64,000 nt of DNA from Mangifera indica (taxonomy: Eukaryota; Streptophyta; Magnoliopsida; Sapindales; Anacardiaceae). The translations under genes were made by a program, and so were the position numbers. Positions 36,836 to 48,059 of the stretch are shown piece by piece. The notes under the pieces are model-generated. The model searched no databases, was not told the origin of the DNA, and saw nothing but the letters and a program-made list of their open reading frames with translations. Positions within the stretch are counted from its first letter, which is position 1; each line of letters begins with the position of its first letter. Location of the stretch: the NCBI RefSeq assembly GCF_011075055.1, contig NC_058137.1, forward strand, positions 19,763,463-19,827,462, written 5' to 3'.

Positions 36836-37400
36836 TGTTAGAACTAATATTTATGTTTCATGCAAGAAAAAAAAAAGAATCAAAAATAGAGAACAAACCC
36901 TATGACACTTGGCAGCTAGAGACATTATTAGGTGGCAAATCTTCATTTGCTTGGACCACCAAAAACATAATCCATACATGGCAAGCAAAAAGAGAAAAAA
37001 GTTGTGATGGAACAAATAAAGAGTGAATAGCATAAAAGAAGGCATCAAACATTTGCAACAAATTTTAGGAAAAATCATGGGAAAGTTACAAGTGTCTCAA
37101 ATTGCCTTTGTTTTGCTTAGTTTATGTAATTTGAAACTTATTATCAATTTGTTATTATAAAAAATCTAATACAAGAAATATATTTCCAAAAATTATAACT
37201 AATCTATTGCTACAATTCTATTTGTTCTTCTACTTAAAATCTTCTTTAGTTGTTTTGATAATTGTTACTTGTTGGTATTACTTGTGTTGAAGTTGTTTGT
37301 AGTTGCTTAAGTTATAGTGGAGATATAATGAAAAGAAGATTGAAACACAAAGGAAACTAGTATAAGATTTTACAAGAAATAAGATCTCAGATGCATATTA
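36836..37400 (+). repeat. LTR 1 of the chromovirus array
   Basis: Opens TGTTAGAACTAATATTTATG; homologous over its whole length to 43095-43677. It follows one element's polyprotein end and precedes another's primer-binding site, so it is shared by two internal regions. Confidence 0.87.
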
Positions 37401-37404
37401 AATT

Positions 37405-37417
37405 TAGTATTAGAGCA
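37405..37417 (+). other. primer-binding site of the chromovirus
   Basis: TAGTATTAGAGCA, two changes from the Met-tRNA type TGGTATCAGAGCA, five bases after the LTR end. Confidence 0.75.
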
Positions 37418-37429
37418 AGTGACATGAAT

Positions 37430-38540
37430 GAAGGCTAAGGTGGATGGGATAGAGAAGGAAATGAAAGCCATGAAGGGAAGGTTGGATGGACTTGAAAAGA
37501 AGATGAGAGATATGAATGGAAAAATGGAAAGTGTCCATGGCTGACTAAAAGGAGTTGAGAAAGGTATGAAGGCAATGAAAGGTTATTTAAGTGAGGTGAG
37601 GAAAATATTAAGGATCAAAGAAGGTAGGATGATAGACAAAGGGAAAACACCGATTGAACCTCAAGCATTATTGTCCCAATTATCAGTGATGAGGGAGATG
37701 ACAACTCCTCCACCGATCATTACTAAAGAACTAGAAAACAATAATGAAGTATAGGAACAACTTAAAGTTATCGGAGATGACACAGGAGGAAATCGTTAAG
37801 ACATTGTTCATTAAAAATTAAAGCTACCAATGTTTGTGGGAGAAGACCTACTAGGATGGGCGTTTAGAGTAAAGAGATATTTCTCCGTCAACAACCTATT
37901 AAAGTAAGAGAAAATAGCGATGACAATATATATAGACTATAAAGTGTTGAACTGGCTTCAATAGATAAAATCCAGATAGGATGGAACGAATTGAGAAAAA
38001 GAGTTAATGTTTTGTTTTTGGCCAACACAATATGGCTCTCCCCATGAAGAGCTTATGTCTTTGTGGTAGATTGATACAACAAAGGAGTACCAAGCCAATT
38101 TGAGTTAATTTTAGCACCCATGGGAGATGTTTTAGAAGAGATTTTATTAGTAGTCTTTATAAATAAACAGAGGAAAGAGGTAAAAGCAGAGGCTAAACTT
38201 TTTCATCCAACATTTCTATGTGACACCATGACCAAAGTGATGGAAGTTAAAGAGAAGAACCAGGCTATAGACACAAAACCTGAATCTTATTCAAAGTGTC
38301 TATACTCAAAAACCCAAACTATGAGTCTAACACATAAATCCACATAGCTATTATCCTAGGCCTAATTGTCCATCACTTATTTTTGCCAACCTAATCCACC
38401 AACCAAAATACATAACCCACCCAACAAACTCACAAGCTTTATCCAAACCTGAATAACATAACTCAACCTAGCTCAATTCATTTGCAACCTAACACCTAAA
38501 ACATGTCTAACACCTAAATCGACAATGTGTTTTATTAATC
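37430..38540 (+). pseudogene. chromovirus gag remnant with coiled coil
   Basis: Begins with a heptad-like charged coiled coil (KVDGIEKEMKAMKGRLDGLE and so on, to about 37600), typical of the N-terminus of this gag. The core follows at about 37815 (LKLPMFVGEDLLGWAFRVKR, normally LPTFDGTDPIGWI) and continues to about 38300. The C-terminal part is poorly conserved; a zinc knuckle is not visible. Several stops. Confidence 0.8.
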
Positions 38541-38559
38541 AATAAGTAAATAAGTAGAA

Positions 38560-39624
38560 GAGCGAGCAATTTTGGCACCTTCGTGTCATAACCATAAAAA
38601 AAGAGAAATTATTAGTGATTTTCTGATAAAGCGGTTCACTCAAAGTTAGAGAAAAGAAATATAAGTATGGCAAAAAATACACCCCAAGTCATAAATACTG
38701 ATTATGGCAGTTTAGGTTGATAATTGCATTTGATGACAATAAAGAGGAAAAAGTGAAGGAAAAGGTTGATGGAGAGATGATCGAAGAAGAAAGGAAAATG
38801 GAGTTGCCTTTGAACACACCTAAGACTATGAAATTTGTCAACATTGTGAAAGAGAAAGAGGTATTGGTTCTTTTGATAGCAAGGCTACCCATAACTTAAT
38901 TTTCAAAAGACTAGTGAGGAAATGAAATTGTCAATGTCCACAAATTGTTTTGTATTCACCTTGGGGGATAAGAGAAGGGTCTAAAGGAATGGGTAGACAT
39001 GACTAAGTGGAACTACAATTCCAAGGTATCACTGTGACTCAAAATTTCTTTCTATTTGAAATGGATAGTGTTGATGCAATTTTAGGCATGGAATGTTTGT
39101 GTAAGTTAGGGGAGATGATTAAAGTGAATTAGAGAGCTCAAACGATGTAGAAAGACAGGTAAGCAAAAGTGAGGGGAGATATTTCACTATCTAGGTTGGA
39201 GTCCTCTCTAAAATTGGTAATGAGTTTATTGAAAATTAATGGAGATGGGTATTAGGTTGAATTAAGAAAGTTAAATGAGAATGGGGATTTCCTTAAGCAC
39301 TCACTAAAACCAAGATTGGAGAAAATTTTGAAAGAATATGATGATCTATTTAGGGAGCCTATAGGTTTTCCTCCTAAAAGAACCCATGATCACTCAATCC
39401 ATTTGGTGACCTATTTAGGAAGCTTACAAGAATGGCCTAGGCTAAAATATTTGAGGGATTTAAAGGGATTTTTAGGGTTAATAAACTACTATCAAAGGTT
39501 TATGAGGCAGTATGGAAGGATTGTCAAGTTGCTTATTAGATTACTAAAGAAGAATGTTTTCATATGGGATAAAGGGACCATAAGAGCACTTAAGGCATTC
39601 AAGCTAGCATTTCATCAATACTAA
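38560..39624 (+). pseudogene. protease region and RT with catalytic core deleted
   Basis: Protease-like blocks are faint (MDSVDAILGMECL-like at about 39060-39105). The open frame 39316-39624 starts with the RT leader (EYDDLFREPIGFPPKR, HDHSIHL) and jumps directly to KYLRDLKGFLGLINYYQRF, which in a complete enzyme lies some 200 residues later. The palm with the YVDD motif is missing, and the join keeps the frame open. Confidence 0.85.
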
Positions 39625-41230
39625 TACTTGCAATGTCAGACTTTTCTAAAGAGTTTGTAATATAAACAAATGCCTTGGGATTTGATTTATGAGTTGTTTT
39701 AATGCCAGACGGGTGCCTAATCACTTTTATAAGCAAAAATCTCTCTATTAGAAACATGGTTATAATATTAGTTTTCATAAGAAAAACTCTCTCTATCATT
39801 TCATGGTTAGGACGAATCAAAAGAGTTTGAGATTTTTAACAGATCAAATGGTCCTTGTAAGGAATCCACCGAAATGGGCTATAAAGATGTTTGGTTATGA
39901 CTTTGAAATCCTATTAGACCAAGGTGTGAAAACAAAGTTGTCGATACCTTATCCTGAAATCCCAACTATTAGGAAGAACTGAGGGTGGTGACAACTACTA
40001 GATTAGCAAGAATGGAAGGAACAAATTAAGAAATCAGTAAGGACAAAAGACTTCATGGCATAATTCAAGATTATGTTAGGTGATCCAATGGCACACAAAG
40101 GGTGTAAATTAAGGAAAGACATACTACTATATAAAGAAATGGTAGTCTTACCAAAAATCTTCAGCTTATATTCCAAAATTTTTCGTTAAACTTTATTTGT
40201 CACCATATAGAAGGTATTTGGGTTTCTTTCGATAATATTTTTGTTGTATTGGGATGAAATGAAGACTAATATTAAAAGATTCATAGTGAAGTGTAAGATA
40301 TGCCAATGCAAGAAATATGAGGCTGCCTCATCTTCGGGACTACTCTAGCCCCTTCTAGTACCTGATAAAGTGTGGGAAGATATATCCATGGACTTTGTAG
40401 TGGGTTTGCCTAAAGAAGTTGGATTAGACACTATCTTCATTGTGGTCGATAGATTGACAAAATACAATCACTTTTTCACTTTGAAACACCCTTATACAAC
40501 AAAAAAGGTGGTTAGTTTGTTTATTCGCAAAATGGTAAATTGCATGGCTTCCCAAGCTTATCGTATCAAATCAAGATAGGTTGTCTTTTGGCTAGTTTTA
40601 GAGTGAAATGTTTAAAGCAATAGACACTACTCTTAAATTCAGTTCGACATATCATCCTCAAAGCGACAGGCAAATAGAGATAGTAAATAGAAACTCAGAG
40701 ACGTACTTATGGTGTTTTTGTCTCAAGCAGCCATGACAATGGCCAAAATGGCTTAATTGGGTTGAATATTAGTATAACATGACCTACCATGACTCTGCGA
40801 GGATGACTCATTTCAAAGTTTTATATGGAAGGGATCCAAAAGTATTATTAAAGTTAGTAGAGACAGAATCAAAAGTGAAAGAAGTCCATCTGATGATTCA
40901 TATGAGAAATGAGGTACTTGATGAACTTAAAGATAATCTTCACAAGGCTCAAGAACGAGTGAAGAAAATGATGAAAAAGCGAAGAAGGGAGGTGCAATTT
41001 AAAGTTGGGGATTCAGTGTTTTTGAAGTTTCAACCTTATTGCTTTGAATTTTTGCCCACACGATTTAATGAAAATCTCAGCCCATGTTATTATGGACCAT
41101 ATGAAATTCTTGAAAAAGTTGAATCAGTGGCTTACAAGTGTCCCTTCCCTCAACAACACAAATCCATCATATTTTTCTTATATCCTAATTGAATAAGCAA
41201 GTTGGTCCATCAGTTTAGAGACGATAGTGA
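39625..41230 (+). pseudogene. RNase H - integrase remnant
   Basis: RNase H is only faintly readable (39640-39900). Integrase is clear: C-K-I-C-Q-C-K-K-Y at 40293 (end of the HHCC site), WEDISMDFVVGLPKEVGLDT and VVDRLTKYNHFF at 40372-40480 (first catalytic Asp present), TTLKFSSTYHPQSDRQ at 40628, WPKWLNWVEY at 40738, and MTHFKVLYGRDPKVLLKL at 40802. The C-terminal DNA-binding part (VGDSVFLKFQPY, YGPYEILEKV) is open from 40779 to 41192. The frame continues to about 41235 and is then broken by the insertion. Confidence 0.9.
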
Positions 41231-41242
41231 GTTTGGTTAAAC

Positions 41243-42850
41243 CGGCTCTAATGTGACCCACCAGGCCTAGGGGTTCTATCGGGCCCTAAGCCCACATAGT
41301 TATGAGCCTTCGGATTGAGCCGATCATATTAATATATATAAGGCCTATGTTTACAAGGTTAGGCCTTAAATGAACCGACCTATTTATATATTAATTTTAA
41401 AAAATTTAAATTTACTAATAGAAATTTTCTTCCAAATTAATACAATCGAGGATTGTAAATTGTAAATTGATTCCTAAATCACATTTTGTTTATATTTTCA
41501 AATGATTTAAAATCAATTTTGCATTACTAATTGTCCTATTTAATTAGAAAAAACTCTTTATTTTATTGGTAGCGTCATAACGGACTTATTTTCTTTAACT
41601 ATGTCTTCTCAACTTATCAAACAGTTGAGTCGAGATAATTATTTTTCATATGCTCAACAATAAAAAAAAAAACCGAATAACTTACGTGAATGGTTGTCCG
41701 ATAGTGTCTCTCACATTTTTTTAATATGTGCTACTGTCACAATTCTATTAATGTCTATTAACAATTTAATTTCTACTTTGCTTTCATAATTTTGTTAATT
41801 CTTATCCTTCTTTAAAATATTTTGATAATTAAAATATTTAATATGTTAAAGGTATTCAAATGATTAAGACAATTTTATTTTTGTAGAATCAATTAATTAG
41901 GAATAGGTATAATGTAAATACTATAACTGAGACCATGTAACATAAACCTTACACAGTTATATTATAGTGTTTATAATGTATTCATTCCCGATCAATTGAG
42001 TCCACAAAAGTTAAGTTGTTTCGATCTCTTTCACACCTTTTTTTGTTTAGAGTAGATGAAGTTTATTCATTATGATAATACTTTAAAGAATAATAATAAT
42101 TAACAAAATTATAAAAACAAAAAAAAAATTATGTTTTTAACAAACATTAAGAGAATGATAACAATAACAGATATAATAAAAATTACAAGTAACACTGACT
42201 GAAGGCCAAACACATAAGTTAGTCGATTCTTCTTACTGACAGAGCATATGAAATATAGTTGTTTTGACTCAAGTGTATGATAAGCCACAAAAATGTAGTT
42301 ATAAAAAACAAATACATCATGGTGCATCGATAAATTAAAAAAAAAAATTTAATTATATACGATTATTAGTAATATAATATAATTTTATATCAATAAAATA
42401 TGATTTAAAGGATCGATTTGTAATTTACAATCATCAGTTGTATTAATTTGGAATAAAACATATATAATAAATTTAAATATTTATTTTTAAAAATCTTTTT
42501 AAACCAAAGATAAAAAAATTAATAAAAAAATTGAATGAATAAAATATAGAGAGAAATTGAGATTGAAATTGAATAAAAAAAATATTGAAGATAAAAAGGA
42601 TTGAAAAAAAAAAAAAGAATATAAAGAGAGAATGAGAAATTGGGTTGAACGTGCTGGTTTAGATAGTGGGAAAAGGTGGACTTGTATAAGAAAAAATAAT
42701 AAAAAAAAAATTCAAATCTCCCAATAGTTGGCCCTGGCTGTTGCTGCAACCTTGCAGGCCCAATAAATCTTATAATTTTTTTTTTAATTCAAAGTGAACA
42801 GTGTGCAAGGCGAGGCTAGGCGAGCCAGGCTATGGGTCGGCCTGAGCCAT
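41243..42850. mobile_element. non-autonomous DNA transposon with inverted repeats
   Basis: Splits the chromovirus polyprotein between integrase (ends about 41235) and chromodomain (resumes about 42871). The outer ends (GGCTCTAATGTGACCCACC on the left; GGCTCAGGCCGACCCATAGC in reverse complement on the right) are imperfectly inverted. Subterminal arms of about 110 bp (41401-41510 and 42375-42495) pair well, sharing TTCCAAATTAATACAA and GATTGTAAATT words. No transposase is inside. The G/C-rich ends resemble those of the hAT element at 61620. The target duplication is not resolved. Confidence 0.72.
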
Positions 42851-42870
42851 TTGAAATGTGTACATCAGTT

Positions 42871-43094
42871 GTTCGTTAGCCATTACCGAAATGTCTAAGT
42901 GAAGATAATGAGTTAGAAGCAGAGCACTTGGAGGTGCTAGACTACCGTTATTCTGCCAAAGGAGAGTCCAAGGTTCTTGTCAAGTGGAGAAACTTGCCCT
43001 GTTTTGAAAATTTATGGGAGATTTTCACAACATTCAGGCGACATTTTCCTTATTTTCACCTTAAGAACAAGGTGTCTCTCCATAGGAGATGTAA
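42871..43094 (+). pseudogene. chromodomain C-terminus
   Basis: LEVLDYRYSAKGESKVLVKW, then RNLPCFENLWEIF and FPYFHLKNKVSL. This is the group II chromodomain-type tail of plant chromoviruses, with one intact W and the variant aromatic positions. Open for 63 codons and terminates at the LTR. Confidence 0.85.
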
Positions 43095-43677
43095 TGTTAA
43101 AACTAATATTTATGTTTAACGCAATAAGAGGAAGAATCAAACGAAGAAAACCAATCCCATGACACTTGATAGCCAGGGAAAGGAGCAAGTGGCAAGAATC
43201 TATACGTGGCAAGCAAAAGGAGAAGGAAGCTATGATGGAGCAAAAGGAGAAGGAAGCTATGATGGAACAAAAGGAGAGTGGAGAGCTTAAAGGAGGGCAT
43301 CAGACATTTGCAGCATATTTTGGGAAGAAATAGGGGAGAGTTGCACGCCTATCGAATTGCCTTGCGTTTTGGTTACATTGTTCATGTAATTTGATGAAAT
43401 TCTAGTACCCAGTGATACAAACAAAAATGTATTGAAACTAATTATCAACTTCTTGTTATTACAGAAATCCAATACAAGAAATATATTTCCACAAATTATA
43501 AGGTTCTATTGTTACGTTTTGCTTTGGTGATTGTTGCTTGCTGGTATTGCTTGTGTTGAAGTTGTTTGTGGCTGCTTAAGTTGTAGTGGAGACGCAGCAG
43601 GTAGTGGAAGGGAGATTGAACCACATAGGAGGCTGGAGTGAGATTCTGCAGGAAATGAGAAACCCAGGCGCGTATCA
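43095..43677 (+). repeat. LTR 2 of the chromovirus array
   Basis: TGTTAAAACTAATATTTATG to CGCGTATCA; homologous to 36836-37400. A 27-bp word (starting GGAGCAAAAGGAGAAGGAAG at 43234) is tandemly repeated inside it. Confidence 0.87.
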
Positions 43678-43833
43678 GTTCACAACCTTGAAACGTCTTT
43701 TTTCTCCTTTTCACATTGAGAACAAGGAGCCTTTGGATAGGAGGGCTAATGTTAGAACTCTTGTCTATATCTCCAGCAAAAAGAAGAATCAAAGGGAGGG
43801 AAATGTCTCAAGGGCAAGTGACAGCCTAGGGGG
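43678..43833 (+). repeat. second polyprotein end plus third LTR start (truncated)
   Basis: 43678-43749 aligns with the chromodomain tail at 43023-43094, and 43750-43833 (TGTTAGAACTCTTGTC) with the first 85 bp of the LTR. Homology stops after GACAGCCTAGGG. It is therefore a piece of a third element fused behind LTR 2. Confidence 0.85.
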
Positions 43834-44074
43834 AGAACAGATAACATTTGCAGATGAACCTGAGCCAAAAAACTTGGAGAGGTTACGTGGCATTCCATCA
43901 GGAGACTTCGTTGTTATGGAGCACAAAAGTGGACGAGAAAGAGAGGAGAAAGGAGCTGAGAATTGGCAAAAAGTAGAGAGAGAACTGAAGGAGACTGCCA
44001 GCCTCTCAAGTGCCCAGCAACCATTGAATCTGGATGTAAAAACTGTTATAATATTGGAACCTTTTTTCACATGA
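43834..44074 (+). other. open reading frame tail of unknown origin
   Basis: The last 80 codons of a frame open from 43586 to 44074, whose first half is only LTR and polyprotein debris. This part (for example ADEPEPKNLERLRGIPSGDF, later WQKVERELKETASL) is charged, less AT-rich and free of stops, and has a possible splice acceptor (TTTGCAG at 43848-43854). An AATAAA lies 8 bases after the stop. It could be the last exon of a host gene broken by the retrotransposons, or chance. I do not recognise it. Confidence 0.35.
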
Positions 44075-44081
44075 CTGTTTC

Positions 44082-44087
44082 AATAAA
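44082..44087 (+). promoter_or_regulatory. candidate polyadenylation signal
   Basis: AATAAA shortly after the stop codon at 44072-44074. Confidence 0.35.
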
Positions 44088-46189
44088 CTTTTGATGAGTT
44101 GTATTTGCACTCCAGTGTACTGAGATTGCTTTCATTTGGCTATATTATTAGAATTACCATTTCCGATTATCCTTATGTTGGATTTGTGTGATTGTGTTTG
44201 GCTAAGAAATACATTGACAGCAGGAAGAAATATCCTGGAAGTGAGGTGTAGTGTGGAACACTGGTAGCAGGGTGATTGTGAAGGCTATTTCGGCAAACCA
44301 TAACACCCCAGGTACCTCTATCACAGTCAGTCTACAAGGCTACCCTGCCTTAATATATCTACAATTTTGACCAGAATTTCAAATTTCCAATATTTCGCTG
44401 GAACCTCTTTTGAAATTATCCAAACATACCTATCTTTCTTTTTTCCTTTTTTTCCAGATTTTATCATAAACCTCCTTTATTAGAAGACAGTAACTGAATG
44501 TTTTCTCCCTAACTGATCCTGCCAGTTGAGCCAACCTTAAGGCTGCACTGCCTTATCAGCTTGTACAAGCACAAAACAAGTCTGTTACTTGTAAATAGTT
44601 ATCCCCATTTCTTTTTGTCATTTTGTTTCTTCACTACGTATTTGTGACTGAACTCTTTATTGTAAAAGCTTGCAGAAGGGTAGACTACTGTGCTCATAGG
44701 CCTATTGGATAATCTCTGTTTGAGATTTATTTCAGTCCTTAATATTTAGTAACCTCTTTTTTATGCTTCTTTATCTATGTTTTACAACTAGATTATTTTT
44801 CCATTATAGTTTTGAGTTATATTAATATTATCTGAGAGCTTCGTTTGAGCCTATGATGAACTTTTATTATGACAAATAAAAGGTCTGAATTAACAATGAA
44901 CAAAAGTCTGTAAATTGCAAGTATGGGAGAAGGAATCGTCATCTTTTGTTCGTTAAACTATCCTAGTTATTCTACGAATTTTTATTTAGCAGATTTCTCT
45001 AAAATTCAGGAGAGCAATAGATGTAATTGACAGTGTTTTTCGAAAGCTATTTCTGTAGGGATGTGCTCAACTTGTTTGTGTGCTATGTTAAAATCGTAAA
45101 GACGAATCAGTAGAATACAGGACCGACATAATAATGATTATCATAAATAATTTTCAACTGCAAATTGTTGACATTCTTCATCTTCCATCTTTATTATGCT
45201 ATTTCTTGAATTATCAAGTATATAATGCTCACAAACATGTCATTATAATCCTATCTTTATCTTTATATACATATATGTATGTTTCTCACTCCCTCCACTT
45301 TACTGGCAAAGATTCCCAAACATGATCACGTGGCTATAATTCTTCTGATAACTGACATTTCAACAAGTTAATGATGTTTGAATTAATAGTAACCCTGAAA
45401 GGTGAAACAAAGTAGTCATACGCAAGTTGTTGGTGAAGCCTTTTTTTGTTTGTTTGTTTGTTTTAACCTGATGTTATGCTCAACAGTTACGGTCTCTTTA
45501 CTTTTAGGCAGAAACATGAGCGACATATCACAAATTTCTGCTCTTAAATCTTAAAGATGTGTTTTGGGTAAAATTTTCATGCCGGGAAGCTTAAAATCAA
45601 ACCCGTGCAAGCCTACGTGACAAGAGGTGAAATGTGACATCCTAAACTCGGCATCCGGCACACGACACACCCCGATTTGGGAAGTATGAAAAAATTCCCT
45701 GCCATTAGTTAGATTTTAGGCTCCGTCCAAAAATTTAATTGAATGTCCATTCTACTCTTTTACAGTAAAACAATGTCACGTGTAGTTATTTTAAATACAT
45801 AATTAAATATACACTTATATATGTTATTATATAATTAAATATTATTTTTAAAATCATTAATCAATTACTAATATATATTAAATATGTATTTATTTTTATA
45901 TTAAAAATTGATAAATGTAATTTTATTGGTCATAATAACACCATAGGTAATTCTTTATTCCACAGTAACAAGATTTTAAAAAGAAAAATCTCATTCCAAT
46001 ACCATAAAAAAAAATCATTTTCTTAATAAAATTGTCAATAAAAGAAGATTTACATTCGATAACACTACGGATAACAGACATTCCATTTTTTCTCCCAGCC
46101 TAAGATACTATCGATTGTACACTTTAGAAAAATACCTTTAAATCTAAATAAGTTTTATTCACATCCTCAAATAAAAGCCTATCTTCTGC
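44088..46189. other. unassigned DNA, mixed composition
   Basis: 44220-44340 and 44510-44640 have near-balanced composition; one frame at about 44252-44367 is open (WNTGSRVIVKAISANHNTPG) without known homology. A GTTT microsatellite lies at about 45448-45464. An AT-rich hairpin at 45790-45895 has arms TAAATACATAATTAAATATA and its near inverse. Confidence 0.4.
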
Positions 46190-46735
46190 ATTGTTAGCAT
46201 TAATCACTCCATCTTCATAAACAAGAGACGATAACATCAAAATTAATTTAAGGTATGCATTCTATTTGGATTAACATTTTGGCTCATTTATAATAGATTG
46301 ATTGAATTTTTTATTTAGGTTAATCTATGTTTCAACAAAGTCATATATTTCGTTTAGATCCATCTATGATGAGTCGACCCAATCTATCTATTTTAAACTG
46401 TCAAGGGCAATTAGTGTAGGGGTTATTGACAGTTGGACCTCTATTTAAATATCCAAACTGCCTCCCCAATTACATATGTTATTTTTAACAGAAGAAAAAT
46501 AATGCTTCTTCTTTTGGAAACCCAAAAACATAGAACTAGAAACAAAAATTTACAAAAAAATAAAGTCTCCAAAGGAAAGCAGTATGTGGGCAAATAGTGT
46601 TGTGGAAACGGCTGATGTTAACACCTCGTATCATATTCGAATGGGCTTCATCACAAACTTGAATCTGGATACACCCAATTTAATGTTTACATAATTTCAC
46701 AAAATTTAATTTGACATGTTTAATTATTCTCAACA
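46190..46735 (+). repeat. 5' LTR of copia B (outer edge uncertain)
   Basis: Ends TTCTCAACA immediately before a primer-binding site. Shares the GACAGTTGGACCTCTATTT block with the copia A LTR. The start cannot be fixed. Confidence 0.5.
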
Positions 46736-46736
46736 T

Positions 46737-48058
46737 TGATATCAGAACATAAGTTACGAATATGTTATGTTTTCTATGAATGAAATTATGTATTCTGTAG
46801 AAATTTAGAATCTAGATTTTGATTTTAGATTGATAGTTTGATTAAAAATTCGTTTTGGGCACAAATTAAATTCGGTCAAAATTGCATGAATTTGGTAATG
46901 GGAAATATGTTGGATGGTTGATTGGAATTGTTTTGTATCCACTGAAATTAAAATCACGTTGAATTAATACCAGAATCGATAAAAATGGAGCCAAAATTGA
47001 GACCAAAAAGCATGTTCTTCAAGCCACTATATCACTGGAATATGGCAACATCTGAGGTCACCATTGGTATGAGAAGCACCTCCAACCAGTAGGCTATAAA
47101 AGCCCTATGGTCCTATCATCAGAAAATGGTTAGAAGGTCGTGAATTCAATGACAAAATTTCTAGGGTTCATTGCATGAATTTAGATCAAAATCGGGTTGA
47201 AAAAACCCGATTACTTGACTTGTTGGTCAACTTGCATAATCAACCAGGGTAACCCGAATTGGTCAATGCCCACTCTGGTCAGTTAACAGATCAATGTTCA
47301 AAGGTTGACTATCATTGTTGATCGACACGTGGAGGCACGTAAGAATCTGTTTTTGATGTATGGCAGCACGTGTGACCTAATCTCGACTGGTAAAAGTGCA
47401 TGCAAGCTCTATTTCGATACGTGGAAGCATGTATGACATCGACTCAATGTGTGAATGTGTGTGGGACCATGTTTTGGTGCATGACAGTGCATGATGACCT
47501 TTTTCCGACTTGTTCTAGCATGTGAAACCATTTTTCAGATCTCAACAGTTGTGTGATGTTCAGATCTATATTTGAGATGTATTCCACGGGTCTTACAACA
47601 TGTAAGACATGTAATACCTCATTTCAACTCCCAAAAACACATACTAGTGTTTCAAAAACGCATGTTTCTAATTCATACAATATTGTTAACTAATGACCAT
47701 CACATTGTGTTATAAGATGTAATTATCTCATAATCTAATGGTGCATGTTGAGAGTATATATAATCTGTCATACTCTCTTAGCTGGAAAGAGATAGTACAT
47801 AATCTAATAATATTTGTGCATGAATATGAGCCTTGTAATCAATGATTATGTTCGGGACAAGAATTTGAAAACTTTTGGGATTGAGTGAATACATTACAAC
47901 TTGCCAAAGAGCGACGCTGAGTAATGCACAATAGAAAATCCACCACTTTGATGTTATTCCAAAATTAACGAAATGTGAGGTATTTGACCTACCACAAATT
48001 TTATAAAAACTTTATCATAGATAAAGTGACTCTTAGAATGATACAAATTGATAAAATG
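46737..48058 (+). mobile_element. copia B primer-binding site and leader, 3'-truncated
   Basis: TGATATCAGAACA at 46737-46749 is the primer-binding site. The next 1.3 kb align in the same order with the copia A leader read on the minus strand (21957 down to about 20540); for example GAAAATCCACCACTTTGATG and ATCATAGATAAAGTGACTC occur in both. The element is cut at about 48058, before gag, where copia C begins. Confidence 0.72.
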
Positions 48059-48059
48059 A

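Larger units (their letters stand above)
37401..43094 (+). mobile_element. chromovirus internal region (Ty3/gypsy), degenerate
   Basis: Gag, protease remnant, deleted RT, RNase H remnant, integrase, an inserted 1.6-kb foreign element and the chromodomain, between LTRs at 36836-37400 and 43095-43677. The LTRs are clearly diverged and the coding frame has many stops. Confidence 0.9.

Noticed and set aside
43789..44070. 93-codon minus-strand frame opposite the chimeric ORF
   Set aside because: Ser/Leu-rich mirror of the charged plus-strand frame, no motif.
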